DNA of 33,438 bases from an uncultured beta proteobacterium (GTDB lineage: Bacteria; Pseudomonadota; Gammaproteobacteria; Burkholderiales; Burkholderiaceae_C). Location of the stretch: the NCBI GenBank assembly GCA_903909815.1, contig CAIVXG010000122.1:1-33438 (forward strand), read 5' to 3'. The notes beneath the pieces are model-generated. The model saw only the letters and a program-made list of their open reading frames with translations. It was not told where the DNA came from and made no database searches. Positions 17,138 to 26,131 of the stretch are shown here, one piece after another (positions within the stretch are counted from its first letter, which is position 1; each line of letters begins with the position of its first letter). The position numbers were made by a program, and so were the translations under genes.

Positions 17138-17291
17138 GGCGTGCGTCGATTACTCTTGGTGGGAACAACAGGGCTGACTATAGCGCCAGCTGCTGCGCTC
17201 AAGTCGCACTGGCAAAGGCCGATACCTAGGGAGAGGCATGCGACATTATCGGTATCGCCCTCGCGCCAGCACAGCTTCGAGGCCCCCATTC

Positions 17292-18452
17292 ATGAACAAT
17301 TTCAGCACCCTCCCGCGCCAGACCTACTTGGCACAGGTCTGCCTGCGCAGCCTGCTGGCCTTGACGGCGGCCGGCTACGGGTCGGGCGCGTGGTGCAACG
17401 ACGCAACGCTGATCAATCCGCTGCATACCGCCCGAGCCGCGCCGCAACCCGCCGCAAGTTCGACCAGTGCCCCAGCCAGTGCTGCCAGCGCCGCAGACCG
17501 GAGCGACGCGCCCATCATCTCGCTCAGAAGCACCGTGGCCAAACAACTGCGTGAAGCGATAGAGCAGAGCAACGCTGCTTCCGGTATCAAGAAGAAGTCG
17601 GCAGCCGAGATCGCAGCTGCGGAAAAGAGCGCTGCCAAGAATCCCCATGCGGTTGCCGCCAAGGGACGCAACGTCCCGGCCGAAGTCCGATCGAGGCGCA
17701 TGACACCTGCCATCGCCGCCAGGACCGCAAGCTCCCACGGCCAGGGGGCGGTGCACGAAGCTCACGGCGCACCGCACTGGAGCTACGAGGGCGAAACCGG
17801 GCCTCAAGCCTGGGGGCAACTCCAGCCCTCGTTCAATCTTTGCGCCATCGGCAAACGCCAGTCACCGATTCACATCGAGGATTCCGAAGCCCTGCTGGGT
17901 CCGGCCGAACCACTGCAGATCAGCTACCTACCCAGTGGCGGCTCGGTCGTCAACAATGGCCACACGATCCAGGTTGATCTGGCGGGCGAGAACACGCTCA
18001 CGATCCGCGGTTCCACGTATAAACTGGTGCAGTTTCACTTCCATCACCCGGCAGAAGAAAAGCTCAACTACAAGGGCTTTGCCATGGTGGCACACCTGGT
18101 GCATCAGAACGCGCAGGGCCAACTGGCAGTGCTGGCTGTGCTGTTTGATCCGGGCGAAGCCAGCGCCATGATTCAGAAGGTCTGGACGAATATGCCGTTG
18201 GACGTGGGCGATCGTGTCAGTCTGCCCGTAGGACTCATCGATCTGAACGAGACGCTGCCCAAGGACAGGCGTTACTACCAGTTTCTGGGCTCACTCACCA
18301 CGCCGCCCTGCACCGAAGGCGTGCTGTGGTTGGTGTTGCGCCAACCCATGACTCTGAGCCGCGAACAACTCAAACTCTTTGCCCAACTCTTTCCCAACAA
18401 TGCCCGCCCCACCCAGCCCAGCTTTGGACGGGTTGTGCGTGAGGCGCAGTAG
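17292..18452 (+). CDS. Exported alpha-class carbonic anhydrase with long Ala-rich N-terminal region
   Basis: This 386-residue protein has a signal-peptide-like start, then about 130 residues of Ala/Ser/Lys-rich sequence, and an alpha carbonic anhydrase domain from about residue 160. The domain shows HWSYEG, NLCAIGKRQSPI, and zinc ligands His249 and His251 in FHFHHPAEE and His268 in AHLVH, with TTPPCTEGV near the end. It interconverts CO2 and bicarbonate, probably in the periplasm. The usual family length is about 220-250, so the N-terminal stretch is extra. An ATG at 17238 with GGGAGAGG directly ahead is an alternative start adding 18 residues. It is divergent from ruvB and followed by a DUF3300 gene. 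Confidence 0.88.
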   Translation: MNNFSTLPRQTYLAQVCLRSLLALTAAGYGSGAWCNDATLINPLHTARAAPQPAASSTSAPASAASAADRSDAPIISLRSTVAKQLREAIEQSNAASGIKKKSAAEIAAAEKSAAKNPHAVAAKGRNVPAEVRSRRMTPAIAARTASSHGQGAVHEAHGAPHWSYEGETGPQAWGQLQPSFNLCAIGKRQSPIHIEDSEALLGPAEPLQISYLPSGGSVVNNGHTIQVDLAGENTLTIRGSTYKLVQFHFHHPAEEKLNYKGFAMVAHLVHQNAQGQLAVLAVLFDPGEASAMIQKVWTNMPLDVGDRVSLPVGLIDLNETLPKDRRYYQFLGSLTTPPCTEGVLWLVLRQPMTLSREQLKLFAQLFPNNARPTQPSFGRVVREAQ

Positions 18453-18582
18453 CCCTTCGAAGATTCCCGTCGTCGGGGCTTGATTGCGGACGGACCATCC
18501 TGCATATGGTGTGACATTGACAATTTGACTCTGCCCGTCAACTGAGGTGGTGTCGAGGTCGTTGTCAATGCAGGAGTACGCC

Positions 18583-19860
18583 ATGAGAAGCCATCTTCCC
18601 CGTTTTGCGCTGCTAGCTGTCGCCGCCCTGTCCTGCATACCCTATGCACAAGCACAGAGTTCAGTGGTTCCGAATGCGCCTGCATATCTGTTTGCGCAGC
18701 AGGCATTCACACAGCAGGATCTGGACGCCATGCTGGCGCCGATAGCGCTGTATCCGGACTCCTTGTTGGCGCAGATCTTGATGGCGGCAACGTATCCGCA
18801 GGAGATTGCAGACGCCGCGCGCTGGTCTGCATCCATCGCCGGCGCGACCCCACAACAGGCCTTGCAGTCGGTGGCGCAACGCGGCTGGGATCCGAGCGTG
18901 CAGTCGCTCATGGCGTTCCCGCAAGTGTTGCAGATGATGGGCAGCTATCCCGATTGGACGCAACGTTTGGGCAATGCCTTCCTGAGCCAGCAAACGCAGG
19001 TTTGGGCGACCGTGCAGGGCTTGCGTCAACGCGCCTATGCAGCGGGTTACCTGCGTTCGAATGAACAGCTGCGGGTGTTGCAAAACGCAAACCTGCTGCT
19101 GCTGGAACCGGCCAATCCGGAAGTGATTTACGTGCCCTACTACGATCCACTGCTGGTTTATGGCCGCTGGTGGTGGCCGGGCTCTGCGCCCATGCGCTGG
19201 AATCCCTGGCCCGGCTACGCAGCGCCTGCGGGACGAGGCGGCTTTTATCGGGGTTCGGGCGTCAGCGTCGGTCTGAACTTCTTCTTCGGTCAGGTCAACT
19301 GGAACACCTTCCACGCCACTGTCCAATCGCATCCTGAATGGAGCAACCGGCGCTCGCAACCTGGACCGGACTGGCGCCATGAACCCGAGCATCGCCACGA
19401 TGTTCCCTACACCAACCCCCCGGCGCGACTGCAGCCCACTCCCGGCGTGCGCCCTGAACAGCGACCCGAGCGGCAGCCAGAGAAACGGCCTGAGGCCAAG
19501 CCTGAATACCCTGGCCAGATACCCAGCGCCAGAGCGCAACCTGAGCCCGCGCCGAGCGCGTCGCGCAAACCCGCCGACAATCCCGAGCACCGCAATCCAG
19601 GGCTAGGCCGGGCGGAGCAAGGGCATGCCGCACCTGCAGCGACCACGCCCGTGCCGCCAGCCAGGTCTGTTGTGCAGCCCACGCCACGACCCGATGAGGC
19701 CAGGGCGCCGGGCAATGAAGGTCGGGGGCAAAACGCTGCGCCCGCGGGCCACGCGCAGCCCGCGGCGACACCGCGAGCAAGCGCAGAAACCAGGGCCCCT
19801 GCCAAAGAGCCCGAGCGGCGCAGCGAGGAACCCGTGGAAAGAAACCTTTCCGGGAAATGA
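18583..19860 (+). CDS. DUF3300 domain exported protein with Pro-rich C-terminus
   Basis: This is a 425-residue protein with a clear signal peptide ending AQA near residue 25. Residues about 40-215 match DUF3300 as I remember it: LDAMLAPIALYPDSLLAQILMAATYP, WDPSVQSLMAFPQVL and NPEVIYVPYYDP. Function of the family is unknown. The last 150 residues are rich in Pro, Arg, Glu and Ala, probably disordered. The start has an ideal AGGAG six bases ahead; an upstream in-frame ATG (18547) lacks one. It stops six bases from the convergent ruvA. Confidence 0.85.
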   Translation: MRSHLPRFALLAVAALSCIPYAQAQSSVVPNAPAYLFAQQAFTQQDLDAMLAPIALYPDSLLAQILMAATYPQEIADAARWSASIAGATPQQALQSVAQRGWDPSVQSLMAFPQVLQMMGSYPDWTQRLGNAFLSQQTQVWATVQGLRQRAYAAGYLRSNEQLRVLQNANLLLLEPANPEVIYVPYYDPLLVYGRWWWPGSAPMRWNPWPGYAAPAGRGGFYRGSGVSVGLNFFFGQVNWNTFHATVQSHPEWSNRRSQPGPDWRHEPEHRHDVPYTNPPARLQPTPGVRPEQRPERQPEKRPEAKPEYPGQIPSARAQPEPAPSASRKPADNPEHRNPGLGRAEQGHAAPAATTPVPPARSVVQPTPRPDEARAPGNEGRGQNAAPAGHAQPAATPRASAETRAPAKEPERRSEEPVERNLSGK

Positions 19861-19866
19861 GCGGCG

Positions 19867-20439
19867 CTAGCGCGCCAAGGCTTTCAGCGCCAGTTTGATG
19901 CCCTCACCCACACCAACGCCGTCAGGCAGCGCCTTGAGTGCCAGGGCGGCCTCCTTGTCGCTGTAGCCCAGCGCCACCAGCGCTTGCAAAATGTCGGCCT
20001 GCGCGTCGCTGGCAACGCTGGCCGTCGCTCCCAGATCGGGCCCGAACTTGCCTTTGAGTTCCAGCAGCAGGCGCTCGGCGGTCTTCTTGCCAATGCCGGG
20101 AATCTTCACCAGCCGACCCGCATCCTGCGCCGTCACCGCCTGGGCGATGTCGGCCACGCTCATGCCGCTGAGCACACCTAGAGCCATGCGCGGCCCCACG
20201 CCCGAGATTTTGATGAGTTGCCTGAACGCCGAACGCTCCTGCGCGGTGGCAAAGCCATAGAGAATCTGCGCATCCTCGCGCACCACAAAGTGCGTGAGCA
20301 GGGCCAACTTTTCGCCCAGGGCCGGCAGGTTGTAAAAAGTGCTCATGGGCACGTCCACCTCGTAGCCCACGCCGTGGCAGTCGATCAGCACCTGAGGTGG
20401 ATTCTTTTCGAGCAAGATGCCGCTGAGTTTTCCGATCAT
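19867..20439 (-). CDS. ruvA: Holliday junction DNA helicase subunit RuvA
   Basis: This 190-residue protein forms the tetramer that binds four-way junctions and recruits RuvB. It begins [12 protein letters not shown], has the helix-hairpin-helix segments [10 protein letters not shown] and [17 protein letters not shown], and a C-terminal RuvB-binding domain ending [10 protein letters not shown]-like. Length is normal (E. coli 203). It is divergent from the phoH-like gene. No canonical LexA box (CTGT-N8-ACAG) was seen in the 90-base gap. Confidence 0.97.
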   Translation of the reverse strand: MIGKLSGILLEKNPPQVLIDCHGVGYEVDVPMSTFYNLPALGEKLALLTHFVVREDAQILYGFATAQERSAFRQLIKISGVGPRMALGVLSGMSVADIAQAVTAQDAGRLVKIPGIGKKTAERLLLELKGKFGPDLGATASVASDAQADILQALVALGYSDKEAALALKALPDGVGVGEGIKLALKALAR

Positions 20440-20461
20440 GAATATCCTAATAGCTTGAGGG

Positions 20462-20493
20462 ACAACCCAACTGTCCTCAACTGACTGGGTTGT
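20462..20493. promoter_or_regulatory. Inverted repeat in the ruvA / phoH-like divergent promoter region
   Basis: ACAACCCA (20462-20469) and TGGGTTGT (20486-20493) are a perfect 8-base inverted repeat with a 16-base spacer, in the short gap between the divergent ruvA and phoH-like genes. It could be an operator for either; there is no T tract, so it is not an intrinsic terminator. Confidence 0.35.
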
Positions 20494-20529
20494 TGTCTAT
20501 GATCCAGTATTCTTCGCAGGATTATCAGC

Positions 20530-21465
20530 TTGATTCTCAGACACACCTTCTCCCCACCCAACAATGCCCGCTTGACGCACTTGTGCGGACCCATGGATGC
20601 GCACCTGCGCACGATCGAGGCGGCATTGCAGGTCAGCATTGCACACCGTCATGAGCAGTTCAAGATCGATGGCGCCAAGGCCCGTGCCACGCGCGCACTG
20701 GAAGTGCTGCAGGCCTTGTACGAAATCGCGACCCGCACCATTGAAGCCAGCAAGGTACAACTGATGCTGGCCGGCGACGCCTCCATGAGCGAGGCCGAAG
20801 ACGCCAGCATGACGTTGCAAACGCGCCGTAGCGACCTGCGCGCGCGCACGCCCACGCAAAGTGTCTATCTGGACAACATCGCCAATCACGACATCACCTT
20901 TGGCATCGGTCCGGCCGGAACCGGCAAGACCTATCTGGCCGTGGCCTGCGCGGTCGATGCGCTGGAACGCAGCGCCGTGCAGCGCATCGTGCTCACCCGC
21001 CCCGCGGTGGAAGCAGGCGAAAAGCTGGGCTTCCTGCCGGGCGACCTGAGTCAGAAGGTGGACCCCTACTTGCGCCCGCTGTACGACGCGCTTTACGACC
21101 TGATGGGTTTTGACAAGGTGGCCAAGGCCTTTGAGCGTCAGGCAATCGAGATTGCACCACTGGCCTTCATGCGCGGACGCACGCTGAACAACGCCTTCAT
21201 CATCCTGGACGAGGCGCAGAACACGACCCCCGAACAGATGAAGATGTTCCTCACGCGCACCGGCTTTGGCGCCAAGGTGGTGGTCACCGGAGACGTGAGC
21301 CAGATCGATCTGCCCAAGTCCCAGGTTAGCGGTCTGATCGAGGCAGAACAGGTGCTCAAACGCGTCAAGGGCATCGCCATCACCCACTTCACCAGCGCCG
21401 ATGTGGTGCGCCATCCGCTGGTGGCGCGTATCGTCGACGCCTATGCCGCGCGAGGCCGGAAATGA
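20530..21465 (+). CDS. ybeZ: PhoH-like ATPase YbeZ
   Basis: This 311-residue protein has an N-terminal KH-like region (HLRTIEAALQVSIAHRHEQFKIDG) and a PhoH P-loop domain: Walker A GPAGTGKT at residues 127-134, Walker B FIILDEAQN, and TGDVSQIDLP. YbeZ acts with the endoribonuclease YbeY in rRNA maturation. The start is a rare TTG at 20530 with AGGA eight bases ahead; it gives MILRHTFSPPNN, as in relatives. No ATG occurs before residue 22. The stop overlaps ybeY as ATGA. Confidence 0.93.
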   Translation: MILRHTFSPPNNARLTHLCGPMDAHLRTIEAALQVSIAHRHEQFKIDGAKARATRALEVLQALYEIATRTIEASKVQLMLAGDASMSEAEDASMTLQTRRSDLRARTPTQSVYLDNIANHDITFGIGPAGTGKTYLAVACAVDALERSAVQRIVLTRPAVEAGEKLGFLPGDLSQKVDPYLRPLYDALYDLMGFDKVAKAFERQAIEIAPLAFMRGRTLNNAFIILDEAQNTTPEQMKMFLTRTGFGAKVVVTGDVSQIDLPKSQVSGLIEAEQVLKRVKGIAITHFTSADVVRHPLVARIVDAYAARGRK

Positions 21466-21920
21466 CGCTCAAAGAACTGCAACTTTCGCTACAGTTTGCA
21501 CTTGACTCGGATGCTGCGGCACATCGTGCCGCCCTGCCGCGCCATTGGGTTAGGCGCTGTATTCGCCATTCCTTGGAGAGCGACGCCGAAATCACCGTGC
21601 GCATCGTGGATGCTGAGGAAGGTCAGACGCTAAACCGTGACTACCGTGGCAAGGATTACGCCACCAACGTGCTGACCTTCGACTACACGCATGAGCCTAT
21701 AGTTGCCGCAGACTTGGTGCTGTGCGCACCGGTGGTGGCCACAGAGGCGCGGGAGCAGGGCAAGACGTTACAGGCGCACTACGCCCATTTGCTGGTGCAT
21801 GGTGCGCTGCACGCCCAGGGCTGGGAGCATGAAACCAGCGATGCGGATGCGCAGGCAATGGAAGCGCTGGAAGTGCAGATTTTGCGCAAACTTGGAATCG
21901 ATAATCCGTACAGTGCATGA
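21462..21920 (+). CDS. ybeY: Endoribonuclease YbeY
   Basis: This 152-residue metalloprotein acts in 16S rRNA maturation and ribosome quality control. It carries the metal motif HGALHAQGWEH with His113, His117 and His123, preceded by LNRDYRGKDYATNVLTFDY, a strong family signature. It overlaps ybeZ by four bases. In many bacteria a CorC-type transporter gene and lnt follow; here a ComFB-like gene follows after 50 bases. Confidence 0.96.
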   Translation: MTLKELQLSLQFALDSDAAAHRAALPRHWVRRCIRHSLESDAEITVRIVDAEEGQTLNRDYRGKDYATNVLTFDYTHEPIVAADLVLCAPVVATEAREQGKTLQAHYAHLLVHGALHAQGWEHETSDADAQAMEALEVQILRKLGIDNPYSA

Positions 21921-21970
21921 AACCTTGCGGCACAGCCCAAGGCCTGCCATCAACAGACTAGGAGAACCCC

Positions 21971-22258
21971 ATGGTCGTCAATTTTGAACAGGTCCACAAC
22001 TACTACGAGCGCCTGGTGTTTGAAGAGGTGCTCAACCGCAGTTCCGCCTTCCCGGCCTTCACGGCCGAGATGCTGGCCGACGTCGCCTGTGTGGCATTGA
22101 ACCGCATGCCTGTGCGTTACGTGCGGCACGAGGTTGACCTGGTCTTTTACCTGACCGAAAAGGAACGCCATGAAATCGAACTGGCGATGGAATCGGCTCT
22201 GATCTACGCCTTCGCCTACGTCGGCGATTGGACCGTCAAGCACGGGGCGGCCCCCTGA
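21971..22258 (+). CDS. ComFB-like protein
   Basis: This 95-residue protein matches the late competence ComFB family: an N-terminal VHNYYERLVFEEVLNR helix, then FPAFTAEMLADVACVALNRMPVRYVRHEVDLVFYL, where the ALN-LP/MP-RYV segment is the family core. Family members lack the zinc cysteines in some lineages, as here. Cyanobacterial ComFB has been reported to bind cyclic dinucleotides; whether this one does is unknown. AGGAG precedes the ATG by five bases. It ends 24 bases from the convergent dtd gene. Confidence 0.8.
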   Translation: MVVNFEQVHNYYERLVFEEVLNRSSAFPAFTAEMLADVACVALNRMPVRYVRHEVDLVFYLTEKERHEIELAMESALIYAFAYVGDWTVKHGAAP

Positions 22259-22281
22259 GGCCTGGCTCCACGCTCAACCGA

Positions 22282-22734
22282 TCACGTCTGCAGCATCAAG
22301 GTCACCGGTCCGTCGTTGATCAGGTGCACCTGCATATCCGCGCCGAACACACCCGTCTGAACGGGGCTGTGTGATGCCCGCGCCTGCGCCACGAAGTGGT
22401 CATACAACCGCCTGCCCTCGTCGGCTGCAGCCGCCTGGGTGAAGCTGGGGCGATTGCCGCCCGAGGTGTCGGCGGCGAGCGTGAACTGGCTTACGATGAG
22501 AAGTCCACCCCGCAGGCCGCGGCCATCCAGGTCCTGCACGCTGCGATTCATTTTGCCTGCCTCGTCGCTGAAAATGCGCAGCTTCAACAGCTTGGCCAGC
22601 AGTTTTTCGGCCAGCACCGGCGTGTCGCCCTGCAGCGCGCACACCAGCACCAGCAGGCCGGCACCGATTCGGCCTACCACCTTCCCCTCGATCAGCACCT
22701 GCGCCGAGCTCACGCGCTGCACCAGCGCCTTCAA
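22282..22734 (-). CDS. dtd: D-aminoacyl-tRNA deacylase
   Basis: This 150-residue enzyme removes D-amino acids (and glycine from tRNA-Ala) from mischarged tRNA. It begins [13 protein letters not shown], contains the catalytic SQFTL segment near residue 82 and the Gly-cis-Pro motif in NDGPVTLML near the C-terminus. Length is the family norm (145). Its ATG overlaps the stop of the cation transporter gene upstream, so the two are probably co-translated. Confidence 0.97.
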   Translation of the reverse strand: MKALVQRVSSAQVLIEGKVVGRIGAGLLVLVCALQGDTPVLAEKLLAKLLKLRIFSDEAGKMNRSVQDLDGRGLRGGLLIVSQFTLAADTSGGNRPSFTQAAAADEGRRLYDHFVAQARASHSPVQTGVFGADMQVHLINDGPVTLMLQT

Positions 22735-23645
22735 ATCAAGTCCCTGGCATCGTCGAAATGGGCTTCCACGTCGCTGGGCAGCAACTGGATCGTGGCGCGC
22801 AAACCCGGCACCGCGCTCATCAGCGCCTGCTCCACGCTGGCGCGCACCGCAGCCGCGCGCCCGAGCGACCAGTTCGAAGGCATATGCATGTGCATGTCCA
22901 GGAAACGGCGCTGACCCGCCTTGCGCGTATTGAGGTGATCGAAGCGGATGGTGTGGTGGTCAAAGTCCCACAGCACATGCTGGATTTCAGCCAGCACCTC
23001 GGGCTCCACCGCCTCGTCCATCAGGCCCTGCGACGAGCGCCACATCAGGTGCGCGCCCTCTTTCAGAATGTTCAACGCCACGCCGATGGCCACCAGTGCG
23101 TCCAGCCAGAGCCAGTTCGTGAGCAGCACGCCGATCAAGCCCAGCACCACGCCCACCGAAGTCCAGACGTCCGTCACGAGGTGCTTGGCGTCGGCTTCCA
23201 GCGCGATGGATCGGTGTTGTTTCGCGGCCTTGAACATGACCCAGGCAAGCAAGCCGTTCAACGCCGAACTCGCGACCGACAGCACCAGACCCCAGCCCAA
23301 TTGCTGCACTGGCTGCGGATCAAAGAAGCGGTGGCCCGCGGCCCAGATGATGCCGCCCGCGGCACCGATGATCAGAATGCCCTCAAACCCCGAGGAAAAA
23401 TACTCCGCCTTGTGGTGGCCGTAAGGGTGGTCGTCGTCCGCCGGCCGCTGCGCTATGGTGACCATCATCAGCGCGAAGATCGCGCTGGCCAGATTCACGA
23501 AGGACTCCATCGCATCCGACAGCAGACCCACCGAATCGGTGATGTACCAGGCCAGCGTCTTCATCACGATCGTGACCACGGCCACCGCAATCGAAGCCCA
23601 CAGCAGCGTGCGCGGCGTCGGCAGGGAAACGGCTCTTTCGTTCAT
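22731..23645 (-). CDS. Cation diffusion facilitator family metal exporter
   Basis: This is a 304-residue membrane protein with six predicted helices in the first 200 residues and a cytoplasmic C-terminal domain. Against E. coli FieF/YiiP with an offset of two, the transport site reads Glu47, Asn51, His155, Asp159 where FieF has Asp45, Asp49, His153, Asp157. The conserved [13 protein letters not shown] segment is at residues 70-82. CDF proteins export Zn, Fe, Mn or Co against protons. The E/N change at the first helix pair may alter metal preference. It overlaps dtd by four bases. Confidence 0.92.
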   Translation of the reverse strand: MNERAVSLPTPRTLLWASIAVAVVTIVMKTLAWYITDSVGLLSDAMESFVNLASAIFALMMVTIAQRPADDDHPYGHHKAEYFSSGFEGILIIGAAGGIIWAAGHRFFDPQPVQQLGWGLVLSVASSALNGLLAWVMFKAAKQHRSIALEADAKHLVTDVWTSVGVVLGLIGVLLTNWLWLDALVAIGVALNILKEGAHLMWRSSQGLMDEAVEPEVLAEIQHVLWDFDHHTIRFDHLNTRKAGQRRFLDMHMHMPSNWSLGRAAAVRASVEQALMSAVPGLRATIQLLPSDVEAHFDDARDLI

Positions 23646-23690
23646 GCGTTCATTGTGCCAAAACCCGTAGCGGCCCGTGTCAAGAGCTGT

Positions 23691-24353
23691 TCAGTTCAGC
23701 AGTTCTGGCAGCTGCGCCATGTCGCTGAATATCAGCTGCACGCCCAGCTCGCGCAACTGCTGTGCGCTGCTGTGACCGGGACCGCTGGGGCAATAGCCCA
23801 GCACCGTGGCGCCTGCGGCCAGCCCGGCTCGCGCACCCGTGCTCGTGTCCTCGACCACGGCACAGGCCGAGGCTGAAATTCCGAGCGCCGCGGCTGCCGC
23901 CAGGTATACATCCGGGTGCGGTTTGGAGCGCGGTACTTCGTGGCCACTGAAGATGCGACCTTCGAAGAAGGGCATGAGTCCCACCTTGTTCAGCTGCAAC
24001 ACCAGTTTTCCGCGATCAGCGCCGGAGGCACAGGCGATGCGCCCGGCGTAGTCGCTGTGAATCTGCTGCACGGCCGCCACGGCATGGGGTATGGCCACGA
24101 GTTCGGCCTGCAGCGACTGATCGCTCCGTTCGCGAAACTGCTGCATCCATTCCTGTGTCAACGGTTGCGCCGTGTGCAGTTCGATTTGGTCCTGCAAGTC
24201 CTTCACTGCACGGCCCAAAAAAATGTCCATGCACTGCTGCGCACTCAGGCTCCAGCCGCGCTCGTGCAGCATGACGCGCAGCACCTCGTTCGTGATGCCC
24301 TCAGAGTCCACCAACACACCGTCACAGTCAAACAATACCGCCCGGTATTTCAT
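23691..24353 (-). CDS. HAD-superfamily hydrolase, beta-phosphoglucomutase/Gph-like
   Basis: This 220-residue cytoplasmic phosphatase has motif I FDCDGVLVDSE with Asp9 and Asp11, motif II ACASGA, the lysine in RSKPHPDVYL, and motif IV VVEDTSTGARAGLAAG. The helical cap between motifs I and II places it in the subfamily with phosphoglycolate phosphatase and beta-phosphoglucomutase. Substrate cannot be assigned. It lies between a YchJ-type gene upstream and the cation exporter downstream on the same strand. Confidence 0.9.
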   Translation of the reverse strand: MKYRAVLFDCDGVLVDSEGITNEVLRVMLHERGWSLSAQQCMDIFLGRAVKDLQDQIELHTAQPLTQEWMQQFRERSDQSLQAELVAIPHAVAAVQQIHSDYAGRIACASGADRGKLVLQLNKVGLMPFFEGRIFSGHEVPRSKPHPDVYLAAAAALGISASACAVVEDTSTGARAGLAAGATVLGYCPSGPGHSSAQQLRELGVQLIFSDMAQLPELLN

Positions 24354-24392
24354 GGGTTCATCCTTTCATTGCCTTGTTTTCGACGGTGCCGC

Positions 24393-24797
24393 TCATTTCA
24401 TTAAACCGTCGAGATAGAACCAGCGCCCCTGCTCGCGCACAAAACGGCTGCGCTCGTGCAAACGGTGGGCCCGACCCGTGGCGTCGCGCTGCCGCGCCAC
24501 GAATTCGACTTCGGCATGGTCCGAGTCGGTCCGGCTGTGGCAGCGCACTTCCAACCCCAGCCACTTCACCCCAGGCTCGAAATCCAGCATCGCGGGTCTG
24601 GTGCTCGGGTGCCAGGTTGCCAGCAGGTAATCGCGTCGCTCCAGCACAAACGCGCTGTAGCGTGAGCGCATCAGGCTCGGTGCGTCGGGCGCTGGTGTGG
24701 TTGCGAAATCGTCAAGAAAGCGGGCACAACAGGCGGTGCAGGCAAGTGCCCGCTGGTGGCTGTCGCGTTGACCGCAGGGGCAATCGATGGGGGGCAT
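24393..24797 (-). CDS. YchJ/UPF0225 family protein
   Basis: This 134-residue protein begins with a SEC-C-like zinc motif (CPCGQRDSHQRALACTACC) and continues with LMRSRYSAFVLERRDYLLATWHPSTRP, the hallmark of YchJ. The remainder is an NTF2-like fold ending RWFYLDGL. Function is not known. I chose ATG 24797, giving MPPIDCPCG; an upstream in-frame ATG (24845) would add 16 residues with no family similarity. The ribosome site is weak at both. About 150 bases of non-coding sequence separate it from the acyl-CoA dehydrogenase gene. Confidence 0.88.
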   Translation of the reverse strand: MPPIDCPCGQRDSHQRALACTACCARFLDDFATTPAPDAPSLMRSRYSAFVLERRDYLLATWHPSTRPAMLDFEPGVKWLGLEVRCHSRTDSDHAEVEFVARQRDATGRAHRLHERSRFVREQGRWFYLDGLMK

Positions 24798-24946
24798 TCG
24801 TGGTGATTTGAGAATATCTAAAAATGTGGCCGTCCTGCCCGACATTGAGAGCTGCCTTTTTCGGACGGCGAAACTGCATATTGCGATGACGAACTGTGCC
24901 GCAAGGCGTCATGCGGGCGCCCGCTTGCCGCCTCGACGATCCGAAA

Positions 24947-26080
24947 TCAAGCTGCCAACGCCCGCTGAATCAGGATCTTTTGCACATCCGAAGTGCCTTC
25001 GTAGATCTGACAGACGCGCACGTCGCGGTAGATGCGCTCCACCGGGAAATCGTTCACCACGCCGTAGCCGCCCAGGGTCTGGATGGCAGCACTGCAAACC
25101 TGTTCGGCCATTTCGCTGGCGAAGAGCTTGGCCATGGCGGCCTCCTTCAGGCAGGGACGGCCCGCATCGCGCAAACTCGCGGCGTGCCAGATGAGTTGGC
25201 GCGCCGCTTCGATTTTCGTCGCGCAGTCCGCCAGCCGAAAGCCCACGGCCTGGTGGTTGAAAATGGCCGTACCAAAGCTTTGGCGCTCTTTCGAATAGGC
25301 CAGCGCGCACTCAAACGCGCTGCGCGCCATGCCCACGCTTTGCGCCGCGATGCCGATGCGCCCGCCCTCCAACGCGCCCAGCGCGATGCGGTAGCCCTCG
25401 CCCTCGCGTCCGATCAGGTTCTCGGCGGGAATGCGGCAGTTGTCCAGATTGATCAGCGCAGTGTCGCTGGAGTGTTGCCCCAGCTTGTGCTCGAGCCGCG
25501 CCACGACGTAGCCGTCGGCCTGGGTGGGGACCAGGAATGCGCTCATGCCCTTTTTGCCCGCCCCCTTGTCGGTGACGGCAATGACAATTGCCACATCGCC
25601 GTTTTGGCCGCTGGTGATGAACTGCTTGACACCGTTGAGCACGTAGCCCTCGCCGTCCTTGACCGCCATGGTGCGCAAACCCGACGCATCCGAGCCCACA
25701 TGCGGCTCGGTCAGGCAGAAAGCGCCCAGCATCTGGCCCTGCGCCAGGGGCGTGAGCCACTGCTTCTTTTGCGAGGCATTGCCGTGCGCCATCAGGATCG
25801 CATTCACCGGGCAGTTGGTGACCGAGATCGCCGTGCTGGTGCCACCGTCCCCGGCCGCGATTTCTTCCAGCACCAGCGCCAGCGTCAGATAGTCGAGCTG
25901 GGCGCCACCCCATTCCTCGGGCACGCAAATGCCGTAGGCACCCAGCGCAGCCAGCCCCCGATGCGCTTCCTTCGGAAAGTGGTGCTCCCGGTCCCAGCGC
26001 GCAGCATGGGGCCAAAGCTGCTCTTGCGAAAAAGCGCGCACCGCTTCGCGCACCATCTCCTGGTCTTGCGTCAGCAACAT
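24947..26080 (-). CDS. Acyl-CoA dehydrogenase
   Basis: This 377-residue FAD enzyme oxidises an acyl-CoA to the enoyl-CoA. It has the FAD signatures AFCLTEPHVGSDASGL and ITSGQ, the RQSFGTAIFNHQAV segment, QTLGGYGVVNDFPVERIYRDVR, and the catalytic base Glu361 in IYEGTSD near the C-terminus, the position of short/branched-chain enzymes. Placed just after mmsA on the same strand, it could be an isobutyryl-CoA or similar dehydrogenase of valine breakdown; that is inferred from context. Length is typical. Confidence 0.92.
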   Translation of the reverse strand: MLLTQDQEMVREAVRAFSQEQLWPHAARWDREHHFPKEAHRGLAALGAYGICVPEEWGGAQLDYLTLALVLEEIAAGDGGTSTAISVTNCPVNAILMAHGNASQKKQWLTPLAQGQMLGAFCLTEPHVGSDASGLRTMAVKDGEGYVLNGVKQFITSGQNGDVAIVIAVTDKGAGKKGMSAFLVPTQADGYVVARLEHKLGQHSSDTALINLDNCRIPAENLIGREGEGYRIALGALEGGRIGIAAQSVGMARSAFECALAYSKERQSFGTAIFNHQAVGFRLADCATKIEAARQLIWHAASLRDAGRPCLKEAAMAKLFASEMAEQVCSAAIQTLGGYGVVNDFPVERIYRDVRVCQIYEGTSDVQKILIQRALAA

Positions 26081-26131
26081 GTAGTTCTCGTCCTCCGAGG
26101 CGTAAAGGCGCTCACTTTAATGATCTCACGC

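Noticed and set aside
24830-24868. CCGTCC / GGACGG inverted repeat in the gap before the YchJ-type gene
   Set aside because: Six-base arms with a 27-base loop; not distinguishable from chance.
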